From Fusobacterium ulcerans (GTDB lineage: Bacteria; Fusobacteriota; Fusobacteriia; Fusobacteriales; Fusobacteriaceae), in the NCBI RefSeq assembly GCF_003019675.1, contig NZ_CP028105.1, positions 2,806,282 to 2,870,281 of the forward strand: a stretch of 64,000 nucleotides of DNA, in the 5' to 3' direction. A program made the position numbers and the translations under genes. Shown here piece after piece: positions 23,896 to 32,394 of the stretch (positions are counted from its first letter, which is position 1; the number at the start of each line of letters is the position of its first letter). A model generated the notes under the pieces. The model was not told the DNA's origin and did no database searches. It worked only from the letters and a program-made list of their open reading frames with translations.

Positions 23896-25280
23896 AAAAT
23901 ACATTGTATTTAGAATGCTACAGTGGAATCAGCGGAGATATGACAGTAGCTGCTCTATTGGATTTAGGTGCTGATAGAGAGGTGCTGGAAAAAGCATTGA
24001 AATCTCTTCCAGTAGATGGATTTGAAATTAAAATCAGCAAGGTAAAAAAATCAGGACTGGATGTATGTGATTTCAGTGTAATCTTAGATAAAGAGCATGA
24101 AAATCATGATCATGATATGGAATATCTTCACGGAGATCATGTACATACTCATGACCATGAGCACGAAGAAGAGGAACATACCCATGAACATGAAGAGAAC
24201 CATCATGGTCATATACATTTGCATGAGAAATCTCATCAACATGGACGTGTGCATCTGCATAAAAAATCTCATAGCCACACTCATGTACACCTTCACGAAC
24301 ATTCTCATCAGCATGAACACAGAACTTTGACAGGAATATTACATATTATTTCCCATGCAGATATTACTCCAGAAGCTAAGAAGATTGCAGAGAATATTTT
24401 TACAATACTGGCAGAAGCAGAGGCAAAGGCTCATGGAGTAGAACTTGATGAGGTGCATTTTCACGAAGTGGGAGCAGTGGATTCTATTGTGGATATAGTT
24501 GCAGTGGCAGTTTGTCTGGATAATTTGAATATTACAGATGTAGTATCAACAGAACTTTATGAGGGATACGGATTTGTAAGATGTCAGCATGGAGTGATAC
24601 CAGTTCCTGTACCAGCAGTGGCAAACATAGCTGAAAAACATGGACTTTCTCTTCATATTACTAATATTGAGGGGGAACTTGTAACTCCTACAGGGGCAGC
24701 CATAATAGCAGCTATAAAAAATATAGATAAACTTCCTAAAAAGTTTTCTATTGAAAAGATAGGTATAGGAGCAGGAAAAAGAAATTATGAGAGACCAAGC
24801 TTACTTAGAGCTATGCTCATAAAAGATAAAGCTTTTGAAGATAATAAGATTTACAAATTAGAAAGTAATATAGACGATTGTACTGGAGAAATGCTTGGAT
24901 ATGTAATGGAACTCTTATTCAAAGCTGGAGCAAGGGATGTTCACTACATACCAGTCTACATGAAAAAGAATCGTCCTGCTTACCAGTTAAATGTTGTATG
25001 TCTGGAAAAAGATATAGAAATTTTAGAAAATATAATTTTTGAGGAAACAACAACAATAGGGATAAGACGTATTCCAGTAGAGAGATCAGTATTAAAAAGA
25101 AGAATTGAAAAGATAAGGACATCTCTAGGAGAAGCAGAGGTAAAAATCTGTATGTTAAATGGAAAAGAGAGAGTATATCCTGAATATGAAAGCATTAAGA
25201 AAATCTGCTCTGAATATAAAATGAACTTTCAGGAAGTATATCAGCTGATTCAGAGAGAATATAAAGAAATAAAGGGGTAA
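23892..25280 (+). CDS. larC: LarC, nickel-inserting cyclometallase with His-rich insert (462 aa)
   Basis: LarC uses CTP to insert nickel into the pincer precursor. The start YLECYSGISGDMTVAALLDLG is the conserved N-terminus; HFHEVGAVDSIVDIVAVAVC (near residue 195), PTGAAIIAAI and NIDDCTGEMLGYVMELLFKAGA follow (in pieces). Residues 69-143 form a His-rich insert with about 30 His in 75 residues, ending in three 12-residue repeats. In Lactobacillus plantarum larC is split and read by frameshifting; here it is one continuous frame. ATG overlaps the larB stop by four bases. Confidence 0.95.
   Translation: MKNTLYLECYSGISGDMTVAALLDLGADREVLEKALKSLPVDGFEIKISKVKKSGLDVCDFSVILDKEHENHDHDMEYLHGDHVHTHDHEHEEEEHTHEHEENHHGHIHLHEKSHQHGRVHLHKKSHSHTHVHLHEHSHQHEHRTLTGILHIISHADITPEAKKIAENIFTILAEAEAKAHGVELDEVHFHEVGAVDSIVDIVAVAVCLDNLNITDVVSTELYEGYGFVRCQHGVIPVPVPAVANIAEKHGLSLHITNIEGELVTPTGAAIIAAIKNIDKLPKKFSIEKIGIGAGKRNYERPSLLRAMLIKDKAFEDNKIYKLESNIDDCTGEMLGYVMELLFKAGARDVHYIPVYMKKNRPAYQLNVVCLEKDIEILENIIFEETTTIGIRRIPVERSVLKRRIEKIRTSLGEAEVKICMLNGKERVYPEYESIKKICSEYKMNFQEVYQLIQREYKEIKG
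24213..24320 (+). repeat. Three 36-bp in-frame repeats coding His-rich dodecapeptides
   Basis: Residues 108-119, 120-131 and 132-143 of LarC read IHLHEKSHQHGR, VHLHKKSHSHTH and VHLHEHSHQHEH. The nucleotide repeats are imperfect, so the array is old or under coding constraint. It lies at the end of the His-rich insert and probably binds or stores nickel. Confidence 0.75.
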
Positions 25281-25282
25281 AA

Positions 25283-26116
25283 ATGAAAACATATGAAGAG
25301 AAATGCAGCTATTTGCAGAAATTAATGGAAAAATATACACAGGAAAATGTTGTTGTGGCATTTTCAGGTGGAGTAGACAGCAGCCTTCTTCTTAAAACTG
25401 CATGTATAAATGCTGTAAAAAATGGAACAAAAGTCTTTGCTGTTACAATGCATACTACTCTTCATACAATGAATGAAATAGAAAGCTCAAAAGAAACTGC
25501 TGGAGAAGTAGGAGCAGAGCATTTAATAATAAGTGTTGATGAATTAAAAGAAGCTGGAATAGAGAATAATCCAGTAGAGAGATGCTATTTGTGCAAGAAG
25601 TATCTTTTCCAAAAGATGAAGGATAAAGCTGAAAGCTTGGGAGTTAAAATTATTTTAGATGGAACAAATGAAGATGATCTCCATATGTTCAGACCGGGAT
25701 TGAAGGCATTGAAAGAGCTGGAAATAAAAAGTCCATTGGCAGAATCAGATTTTTCTAAGACCGATGTAAGAAAACTTGCAGAAGAGTATGGACTGTCAGT
25801 GTCTAAAAAACCATCTACTCCATGTCTTGCTACAAGATTTCCTTATGGAAGCAGACTGTCATATGAGGAAATGAAGAAAGTAGAAAAAGGTGAGGACTTT
25901 CTTAAAAATTTAGGGCTATACAATGTAAGATTGAGAATACATAATGACATTGCTCGAATAGAAGTAGATAAGGAAGATATAGTGAAAATAGTAGTATACA
26001 AAGAAGCAATTATATCTTATCTAAAAGAGTTGGGATATAGGTATATCACTCTCGACTTAGAAGGATTTCGTTCTGGAAGTATGGACTATTTTTTAGAAAA
26101 TAAGAGGGAGGGATAA
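25283..26116 (+). CDS. larE: LarE, ATP-dependent sacrificial or Fe-S sulfur transferase (277 aa)
   Basis: LarE adenylylates the pincer precursor and replaces carboxylate oxygen with sulfur. The PP-loop SGGVDSS lies at residues 28-34. Three Cys are placed as in the [4Fe-4S]-type LarE: RCYLCKKY gives C101 and C104, and STPCLATRFPYG gives C181. In enzymes with only the single Cys the sulfur is taken from the protein itself; the three-Cys class is thought to use a cluster and turn over (established knowledge). The start is 3 bases after the larC stop. Confidence 0.93.
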   Translation: MKTYEEKCSYLQKLMEKYTQENVVVAFSGGVDSSLLLKTACINAVKNGTKVFAVTMHTTLHTMNEIESSKETAGEVGAEHLIISVDELKEAGIENNPVERCYLCKKYLFQKMKDKAESLGVKIILDGTNEDDLHMFRPGLKALKELEIKSPLAESDFSKTDVRKLAEEYGLSVSKKPSTPCLATRFPYGSRLSYEEMKKVEKGEDFLKNLGLYNVRLRIHNDIARIEVDKEDIVKIVVYKEAIISYLKELGYRYITLDLEGFRSGSMDYFLENKREG

Positions 26117-26118
26117 TT

Positions 26119-27123
26119 ATGCATATGGCAGATGCATTAATTGCACCAACAGTAGCTGGAGCTATGTATATCTTTTCAGCAGGAGCTGCAAGATATTCAA
26201 TGAAAAAGCTCAGCTTGGAAAATGATCCTAAAAAAATTCCATTGATGGGAATAATGGGAGCTTTTGTATTTGCTGCCCAAATGATAAATTTTACTATTCC
26301 GGGAACAGGCTCTTCAGGACATCTATGTGGAGGAATGCTTTTATCAGCAGTACTAGGTCCCTATGCAGGGTTTTTAACAATGATAGGAGTTTTATTTATT
26401 CAATGCCTTTTATTTGCTGATGGAGGAATATTAGCTTTTGGTGCTAATGTTTGGAACATGGCTTTTTATGGGTGCTTTATTGGAGCTATGATCATATGGA
26501 AATATACTATGGCAAAGGGAATAACTAAAAAGAAAATTATTTTTGCTTCTGTACTTGGTTCTATTTTAACTCTACAGCTTGGAGCTTTTTCTGTAACTTT
26601 GCAGACGCTAGCTTCAAATATTACAGAGCTTCCATTTGCAGTTTTTGTTTCAACTATGCAGCCTATCCATCTGGCTATTGGATTGGTGGAAGGATTGATT
26701 ACAGCATCTGTACTGTGTTTTGTGTATGAAGCAAGACCAGAACTTTTATGGAAAGGAAAGGACATATCACTGGAAAAGGAAGGAAAAGTATCGTATAAAA
26801 ATACAATAATTATTTTAGCAGCAGCAGCTTCTGTTATAGGAGGGCTGTTATCATTAATGGCTTCTTCACATCCAGACGGACTGGAATGGTCTATTGAAAA
26901 AATAGCTGGTTCTACAGAATTAGCTTCATCAGGAATAGCATATGAAGCAGCTGAAAAAATACAAGGAATAACAGCACTGTTCCCAGATTATTCTTTCAAG
27001 GGTTCTGAATCAATTTTAGGAACATCATTCTCAGGAATATTTGGTGGAATAGCAGTAATAGTTTTGTGTATTGTCAGCTGCTATCTCTTCAATTTCTTCA
27101 AAGGAAAATCTGAAAATGAGTAA
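26119..27123 (+). CDS. nikMN: Nickel/cobalt ECF transporter S component, CbiM-PDGLE fusion (NikMN type, 334 aa)
   Basis: An integral membrane substrate-binding component. MHMADALIAPTVAG carries the N-terminal Met-His metal-binding sequence of CbiM/NikM, where His2 is essential in known members. Further signs are IPGTGSSGHLCGGML and FVSTMQPIHLAIGLVEG. The C-terminal part contains SSHPDGLEWSIEKIAG, the PDGLE domain of the NikN/CbiN-like partner, fused in one polypeptide. Context with lar genes points to nickel rather than cobalt. ATG follows the larE stop by 2 bases. Confidence 0.92.
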   Translation: MHMADALIAPTVAGAMYIFSAGAARYSMKKLSLENDPKKIPLMGIMGAFVFAAQMINFTIPGTGSSGHLCGGMLLSAVLGPYAGFLTMIGVLFIQCLLFADGGILAFGANVWNMAFYGCFIGAMIIWKYTMAKGITKKKIIFASVLGSILTLQLGAFSVTLQTLASNITELPFAVFVSTMQPIHLAIGLVEGLITASVLCFVYEARPELLWKGKDISLEKEGKVSYKNTIIILAAAASVIGGLLSLMASSHPDGLEWSIEKIAGSTELASSGIAYEAAEKIQGITALFPDYSFKGSESILGTSFSGIFGGIAVIVLCIVSCYLFNFFKGKSENE

Positions 27124-27883
27124 AGTAAATGAGGCAATACATACTATACACTATCTGGATAGAATGTCATTGCAAAATAAATGGATTAATAATATTCATC
27201 CATTAGCTAAAATGATTGTCACTTTCTTTTATATATATGCTTTAATATCTTTTCATAAGTATGATTTAATTAGACTGCTGGGAATGAGTACATATATATT
27301 TGCTGTTTTTATTTTGGGAAATGTGTCATTAAAACAAAGCATAAAGCAGTTGAGAGCAGTTCTTGTAATTGTATGCGTTATTGGAATAGCCAATCCTTTT
27401 TTTGATAAAAAAGTCCTTATAGATATAGGTACAGTGAAAATTACTGGTGGAGTAATATCTATGATGACATTGATGATAAAAGGGATACTGGCTGTTCTTG
27501 CATCATATTTTCTTATAGTTGTAACTTCTATAGAAGAGATATGTTATGCTTTGAGAATTATTCATGTTCCAAAAGTATTTGTGACCCTTGTGCTTCTTAT
27601 TTACAGATATATTATTCTCTTTCTAAAAGAAGTAGAGAGAATGACACTGGCATATGAGCTTCGTGCCCCAAACCAAAAGGGAATACATATAAAAGTATGG
27701 GGATCTATGGTTGGAATGCTCCTTTTACGAAGTATAGACAGAGCCCAGATAGTTTATGAAAGTATGCTGTTAAGGGGATTCGATGGAGAGTTTAAAAGAA
27801 AACCTTCTAAAGAACCCTTGATGAAAAGTTATCTCTACTGCATATTTTGGATTGGGGTAATAGGAATTTTGAGATTTTATTAA
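27116..27883 (+). CDS. nikQ: ECF transporter transmembrane component NikQ/CbiQ (255 aa)
   Basis: The energy-coupling membrane protein linking the S component to the ATPase. Several hydrophobic spans are followed by the coupling motif ELRAPNQKGIHIK near residue 180 and ESMLLRGFDGEF near 223, matching the two Ala-Arg-Gly-type motifs of CbiQ. A longer frame from 27071 exists, but the ATG at 27116 (MSKVNEAIHTIHYLDRMS) gives the usual CbiQ N-terminus and overlaps the upstream stop by eight bases (ATGAGTAA), a coupling arrangement. Confidence 0.9.
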   Translation: MSKVNEAIHTIHYLDRMSLQNKWINNIHPLAKMIVTFFYIYALISFHKYDLIRLLGMSTYIFAVFILGNVSLKQSIKQLRAVLVIVCVIGIANPFFDKKVLIDIGTVKITGGVISMMTLMIKGILAVLASYFLIVVTSIEEICYALRIIHVPKVFVTLVLLIYRYIILFLKEVERMTLAYELRAPNQKGIHIKVWGSMVGMLLLRSIDRAQIVYESMLLRGFDGEFKRKPSKEPLMKSYLYCIFWIGVIGILRFY

Positions 27884-27901
27884 AATTATGTGGAGGCATA
27901 A

Positions 27902-28630
27902 ATGGAGAGAATAAAAATAGAACAGCTTACTTTTTCCTATGGAGGATTTAAAGAAGTTCTCTCAGATATCAACTTAAAAATATCTGAAGGGGAAACAATA
28001 GGAATCATAGGAGAAAATGGGGCTGGGAAATCTACTCTTTTAAAACTGATAATAGGTCTGCTCTCTGATTATACTGGAAAAATAGAAATAGATGGAACAG
28101 AGGTAAAGAAATCTACTTTATCAGATATACGAAAAAAAATCGGCTATGTATTTCAGGATTCTGACAGTCAGCTTTTTATGTCAAATGTATATGAAGATAT
28201 AGCCTTTGCTCCACGTAATTATGGATATTCAGAGGAAGAAGTGGAAAAGTGTGTTGCTAAAGCTATGGAAATGGTCAACATAGAAAATCTCAAAGACAGA
28301 ATGATTTATCAGTTGTCAGGAGGGCAGAAAAAACTTGTTTCTCTCGCTACAATTCTTTCAATAGAACCAGAAATCATATTATTTGATGAGCCTTCTGTAG
28401 CTCTTGACCCTAAAAATAGAAGAAATTTGATAAATATTTTAAACTCCATAAAGGGTATAAAGATAATTGCTTCTCATGATTTAGATATGATACTTGATAC
28501 TTGCAACAGGGCAATTCTCATATCAAAGGGAAAGATAATAAAAGATGGAAATACAGAAAATATATTGTCAGACAAAAACTTGCTGGAAGAGAATGGTTTG
28601 GAACTTCCCCTATCTTTTGGAAGAAAATAA
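27902..28630 (+). CDS. nikO: ECF transporter ATPase NikO/CbiO (242 aa)
   Basis: An ABC ATPase with Walker A GENGAGKST near residue 38, Q-loop VFQDSDSQLF near 83, signature LSGGQKKLVSLA near 138, Walker B IILFDEPSVALDP near 158, and H-loop ASHDLD near 193. It powers nickel uptake with NikMN and NikQ. GGAGG precedes the ATG, 18 bases after nikQ. It ends the lar/nik operon. The typical CbiO homodimer arrangement is expected since only one ATPase gene is present. Confidence 0.92.
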   Translation: MERIKIEQLTFSYGGFKEVLSDINLKISEGETIGIIGENGAGKSTLLKLIIGLLSDYTGKIEIDGTEVKKSTLSDIRKKIGYVFQDSDSQLFMSNVYEDIAFAPRNYGYSEEEVEKCVAKAMEMVNIENLKDRMIYQLSGGQKKLVSLATILSIEPEIILFDEPSVALDPKNRRNLINILNSIKGIKIIASHDLDMILDTCNRAILISKGKIIKDGNTENILSDKNLLEENGLELPLSFGRK

Positions 28631-28866
28631 ATAGCCAAACAAAAAATTTTTTGATAAAAGTTCTTTAGTTTAAAGAAAGGAACTGATTAGAGAAAGATTT
28701 GAGCAAAAGAAAAAGCTTGAAATAGCGTATTAAATATAGTATTATTTACTCAGGTTGTTAATTTAATGTTTGTTTTGTGAAAAAATGAACAAGAGAAGAT
28801 AACTTGCATGAATGTGTTTACTCCAAAAACTACATTCTTACTTCTTAGAAAAAATATAGTTTAGAA

Positions 28867-28901
28867 AAAGAGAAGCTATTGTAAAAATAGCTTCTTTTTT
28901 T
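28867..28901. terminator. Bidirectional terminator
   Basis: AGAAGCTATT (28871-28880) pairs with AATAGCTTCT (28886-28895) over a five-base loop. AAAAAG precedes and TTTTTTT follows. Confidence 0.8.
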
Positions 28902-28981
28902 GTTGTAAAAAGATAAAATCTGAAAAATAAAAAAGGAAAGTTTTATTTATTTCTAATGACCTAAATATCAATCCCTGTTTG

Positions 28982-29005
28982 TTCACAATGAAAAGATGTT
29001 GTGAA
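28982..29005. promoter_or_regulatory. Operator candidate TTCACAA-N10-TTGTGAA
   Basis: A perfect seven-base inverted repeat with a 10-base spacer, about 95 bases before the start of the efflux operon. The second arm could double as a -35. Such dyads are common for TetR-type repressors of efflux operons, but no regulator gene is adjacent. Confidence 0.4.
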
Positions 29006-29098
29006 TAAAGTAAAAACAGAAAATAAAATCAGGGTATTTGATAACTATTTTTGAATTGATAAGAAATAAAATTTAAATAATGGAGGTAAAAATTTTTT

Positions 29099-31300
29099 AT
29101 GAAAAGGAAGATTTTAATCTTATCTGGGCTCATACTTTGGAGCTTATGTGTTTTTTCGAAAGATTTGGATGTAGGAGTTATATTTGATAATAATTCAAAT
29201 TTTTCTCAAAATATAAAGGAACTCCTGCAAAAAGAACTGGATAAAGATTTTTCAAAGACAGGATATATTCCTAAAATATCCAAGGTGAATTATCTTGGTA
29301 AAAATAATTTGGAGCAGGTATTAAAAGAAATGAGCAGAGATAAAGAACTGGATTCTATCTTTGTATTCAGCAGTTCAAAACTTGGGAGTTATAAGGAATT
29401 AAACAAAAATAAGCTGTATTTTTTCCCATTGAATTTTGAAAAAAGTCAAAAAGCTGTACCTAAAAATGTGAGCTATATCTATGGAGAATTAAATCTAGAT
29501 AAAGGAATAAAGATAATAAAGGAAATACCGGGGGTCTCTGAAATAAATATAGCTGTATCTAATTTATCTGACAATGATATGAAGAAAGTGGGAGAAAAGT
29601 ATCAAAATAGTTCTGTCAGAATAAATATTCAAAAAGCCACTAGAGAATTTTTAGAGGAATCTGAAAGAGAAAATGTTCCCACTCTTTTAGCTGATTATGA
29701 AAATTCTTTAGATAAATATGCTTTCATGGGCTACAACATGAATGATGAACTTGGAAAAAGAATTAAAGCTTCTGTACTAAACTATATTTATTTTAAAACA
29801 GGAGATGGAATCAGCAAGATAGAAAAAATAACTTCTCCAGAGGGAGAACTCTTTTACAATGAAGAGGTTGGAATACAAATTGGTTACAGTCTTCCTCTAA
29901 GCGTAATGCAAGAAGTATCAGTTATAAATAAAAAGAAAGTGGAATTAAAGAAGTTAGATTTAAAAAGTGCTGTAGAAATTGGATTGAAAAACAACCTTGA
30001 AATTCTGAAAAAGAATCAGGATCTGACAACAAGCAAATATGATGTAAATGTAAGTAATTCATATAGATTACCTCAGTTATCAGCAAATATAGACGGAACA
30101 TTTCTGGATAAAAAGAGTAATGATGTGGTATTTAACAAAGCACAGCAGAACTCAGCAAAATCATATTTGCAGCTATCTCAAGTGATTTATAGTGAGCAGC
30201 TGAATACAAATGTATATCTTTCAAAATTGGCTATGGAAAGCAAGAGGTCTGATCTGGAGCAGCAGAAGCTGGATATTATTTATTACATATCTTCTACTTA
30301 TCTGAATATTCTGCAATTAAATGCACAGTTGAAAATACAGGAGAGCAATTATGATCTCCTTAAAGAAAGTCTGAAAATAGCAAATATAAATTATAAAGTA
30401 GGAGCAGGGGGAGTACAGGATATCTACAGATTGGAATCAAGTGTTTCTGAAGCTTATTCAAATATCGTCTCTGTAAAAAATCAGATAAGGCAGTCAACTA
30501 TCCAGTTAAATACTTATCTTGATCTTCCTAAAAATCAGCAGTACGCTTTTGAAGAGCTGGAAAATATATCAAGATATTTTGTATTCAATAGAAATTTCAG
30601 CAGTTTCTTTGTAAACAGTGAAAAAAATGATGCTATTGAGCAGTTCCTTTTTGAAGGAGCATTAAAAAACTCTAATAATCTGAATATTATAGAAAATGAG
30701 ATAAAAGGAAAGAAAAGGGAATATTCATCAGCAGGAAGAGAGAGAATAATTCCTAAAATAGAAGCCTTTGCTCAATACAATAAAGACAATATGATAGAGC
30801 CATGGGGGAAAAATAGAAATTATCCACCTAATGGTGAAGATGAATATTGGCAGGCTGGTGTGAAGATAACTCTTCCTCTTATTTCAGGAGGAGAGATACA
30901 CTATAAAAGAAAATCTCTTCAAAGTGAGATAGATTCATTAAACTATACTAAAAAAATAACAGAATCTCAATTATCACAGGCAGTGTCTCAATCTTTCAAT
31001 GAATTTCTAACTAACTATATACAAACCTATACTTCTAAACAGGCAGCAGAAGCAGCAGAAAAAAATATGAAGATAGTAAAAAATCTTTATTCAAATGGAA
31101 GTATAAATATTACAGATTTTTTAGATGCTCAGAATAATGCATTGTCTCAACGTTTAGAAAATACAATAAAAAATTATAGTCTTCTGAACTCTATATTAAA
31201 GTTAGAAAATCTATATGGAAAATCATCTCTGACAATGGCTCAAAATGAAAAAGAGCAGTTGAGGAATCAATTATCCAGCATTTTAAAGGAGTATAAATAA
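29099..31300 (+). CDS. TolC-family outer membrane protein with extra N-terminal periplasmic domain (733 aa)
   Basis: Signal peptide (MKRKILILSGLILWSLCVFSK), then about 265 residues not found in ordinary TolC (KDLDVGVIFDNNSNFSQNIKELLQ ..., in part). That part has alternating strands and helices like a periplasmic binding protein. The TolC part starts near residue 290 with LKKLDLKSAVEIGLKNN. It shows the internal duplication: LKIANINYKVGAGGVQDIYRLES in the first half and KNLYSNGSINITDFLDAQNNAL in the second. Ordinary TolC is about 450 residues. It is coupled to the adaptor gene (TAATG overlap) and forms the outer-membrane duct of an RND pump. Confidence 0.88.
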   Translation: MKRKILILSGLILWSLCVFSKDLDVGVIFDNNSNFSQNIKELLQKELDKDFSKTGYIPKISKVNYLGKNNLEQVLKEMSRDKELDSIFVFSSSKLGSYKELNKNKLYFFPLNFEKSQKAVPKNVSYIYGELNLDKGIKIIKEIPGVSEINIAVSNLSDNDMKKVGEKYQNSSVRINIQKATREFLEESERENVPTLLADYENSLDKYAFMGYNMNDELGKRIKASVLNYIYFKTGDGISKIEKITSPEGELFYNEEVGIQIGYSLPLSVMQEVSVINKKKVELKKLDLKSAVEIGLKNNLEILKKNQDLTTSKYDVNVSNSYRLPQLSANIDGTFLDKKSNDVVFNKAQQNSAKSYLQLSQVIYSEQLNTNVYLSKLAMESKRSDLEQQKLDIIYYISSTYLNILQLNAQLKIQESNYDLLKESLKIANINYKVGAGGVQDIYRLESSVSEAYSNIVSVKNQIRQSTIQLNTYLDLPKNQQYAFEELENISRYFVFNRNFSSFFVNSEKNDAIEQFLFEGALKNSNNLNIIENEIKGKKREYSSAGRERIIPKIEAFAQYNKDNMIEPWGKNRNYPPNGEDEYWQAGVKITLPLISGGEIHYKRKSLQSEIDSLNYTKKITESQLSQAVSQSFNEFLTNYIQTYTSKQAAEAAEKNMKIVKNLYSNGSINITDFLDAQNNALSQRLENTIKNYSLLNSILKLENLYGKSSLTMAQNEKEQLRNQLSSILKEYK

Positions 31301-32394
31301 TGAAAAAGCAAATATTAATAATATCAATTTTAGCATTGGCAGTAAGTGCCTGTGGAAAAAAGGAACAGGAATATAAATATGACATGGCTGTAAGACCTGT
31401 TGTATATAAAATTGCAAAGAAAACTGATGAAAACATTCCTAAAAATTATGTGGGAGTGATAAAATCCCAAGCGTTATCAAGCCTTAGCTTCAGAGTATCT
31501 GGAACTATTGAAAAAAGGACAGCACAGCTTGGAGATCATGTAAAAAAAGGAGAAGTATTGGCAGCTCTTGACCCAACAGAATATAAAGTAAATTATCAAA
31601 AAGCTCTGGCAGAACTGGAAAAAGGAAGAGCAGGATATACAGAAGCAAGGTCAAGCTATGAAAGAGCACAGGCTTTATATTTAGAAAACAGTATATCAAA
31701 AGCCAGTTATGATAATGCAGTGGCTTCATACAGATCAGCAGCTGCAACAATGAATGCTTTAAAAAATAGTGTTGATCTGGCAAAAATTCAACTGGGATAT
31801 ACAGAGCTTAAGGCTCCAGCAGAAGGAACTATTGGAGAGGTAAAAAGTGAAGTTAATCAATCTGTAAGTCCGCAAACTCCAGTATTTATATTGAATACTT
31901 CTGGAGATAAAACAGTAGAATTTAATGTTTCTGAAACAGCAGTACCTACTTTGAAAGAGGGAGAAAAGGTACTGGTAACTATAGATTTTATTCCAGGAGC
32001 ACTTATTACTGGGAAGATAACTAATATAGGAACTGTATCAAATGAATTTGGAAATACTTATCCTGTAAAGGCTAAACTGGAAGATGTTCCTGAAAATGTG
32101 AGAGTGGGAATGACTGCAAATGTACTTTTAGAGTCTAAGGAAAAAGAGAATATAACAGTTCCATTTGAAGCAATATTAAAGGATTCAGAGAACAGACCAT
32201 ATGTTTATATAATCACTGATATAAATGATGAAATAGGACATGCTGATAAAAGATTGGTAAAAACTGGAGAGATAAATCAAAATGGGATAGAGATACTTGA
32301 TGGGGTACAATCTGGAGAATATATAATTATAAAAGGAGTTTCACAGATTCAAAATGGTCAGGAAGTTTCTCTGTTGGAAGGAGTGAAAAATTAG
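31300..32394 (+). CDS. RND efflux periplasmic adaptor lipoprotein (364 aa)
   Basis: A membrane fusion protein. MKKQILIISILALAVSACGKK has the lipobox AVSAC, giving a lipid anchor. The biotinyl-lipoyl and hairpin regions follow: VIKSQALSSLSFRVSGTIEKR, GDHVKKGEVLAALDPTEYKV, then a coiled-coil hairpin (about 90-150) and LGYTELKAPAEGTIGEV near 160, all in short pieces. The C-terminal barrel and membrane-proximal domain are present. Start codon overlaps the TolC stop by one base; the RND gene starts immediately after its stop. Confidence 0.93.
   Translation: MKKQILIISILALAVSACGKKEQEYKYDMAVRPVVYKIAKKTDENIPKNYVGVIKSQALSSLSFRVSGTIEKRTAQLGDHVKKGEVLAALDPTEYKVNYQKALAELEKGRAGYTEARSSYERAQALYLENSISKASYDNAVASYRSAAATMNALKNSVDLAKIQLGYTELKAPAEGTIGEVKSEVNQSVSPQTPVFILNTSGDKTVEFNVSETAVPTLKEGEKVLVTIDFIPGALITGKITNIGTVSNEFGNTYPVKAKLEDVPENVRVGMTANVLLESKEKENITVPFEAILKDSENRPYVYIITDINDEIGHADKRLVKTGEINQNGIEILDGVQSGEYIIIKGVSQIQNGQEVSLLEGVKN

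Larger units (their letters stand above)
28631..29098 (+). other. Intergenic region, possible small RNA ending in a terminator
   Basis: The 468 bases carry no convincing ORF (only frames under 20 codons). There is a hairpin AGTTCTTT/AAAGGAACT near 28660-28686 without a good T-run, then about 180 bases of unexplained sequence, the bidirectional terminator at 28867-28901, and an inverted repeat at 28982-29005. A short transcript between 28690 and 28901 is possible but no clear promoter was found. Confidence 0.45.

Noticed and set aside
24213-24320. 36-bp repeats as a CRISPR-like array
   Set aside because: They are contiguous, in frame and degenerate, with no spacers and no cas genes; they are coding repeats of LarC.
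24084-24330. Antisense and alternate frames opposite the His-rich part of larC
   Set aside because: They are Met-rich shadows created by the repeated CAT codons of the histidine stretch and lack ribosome sites.
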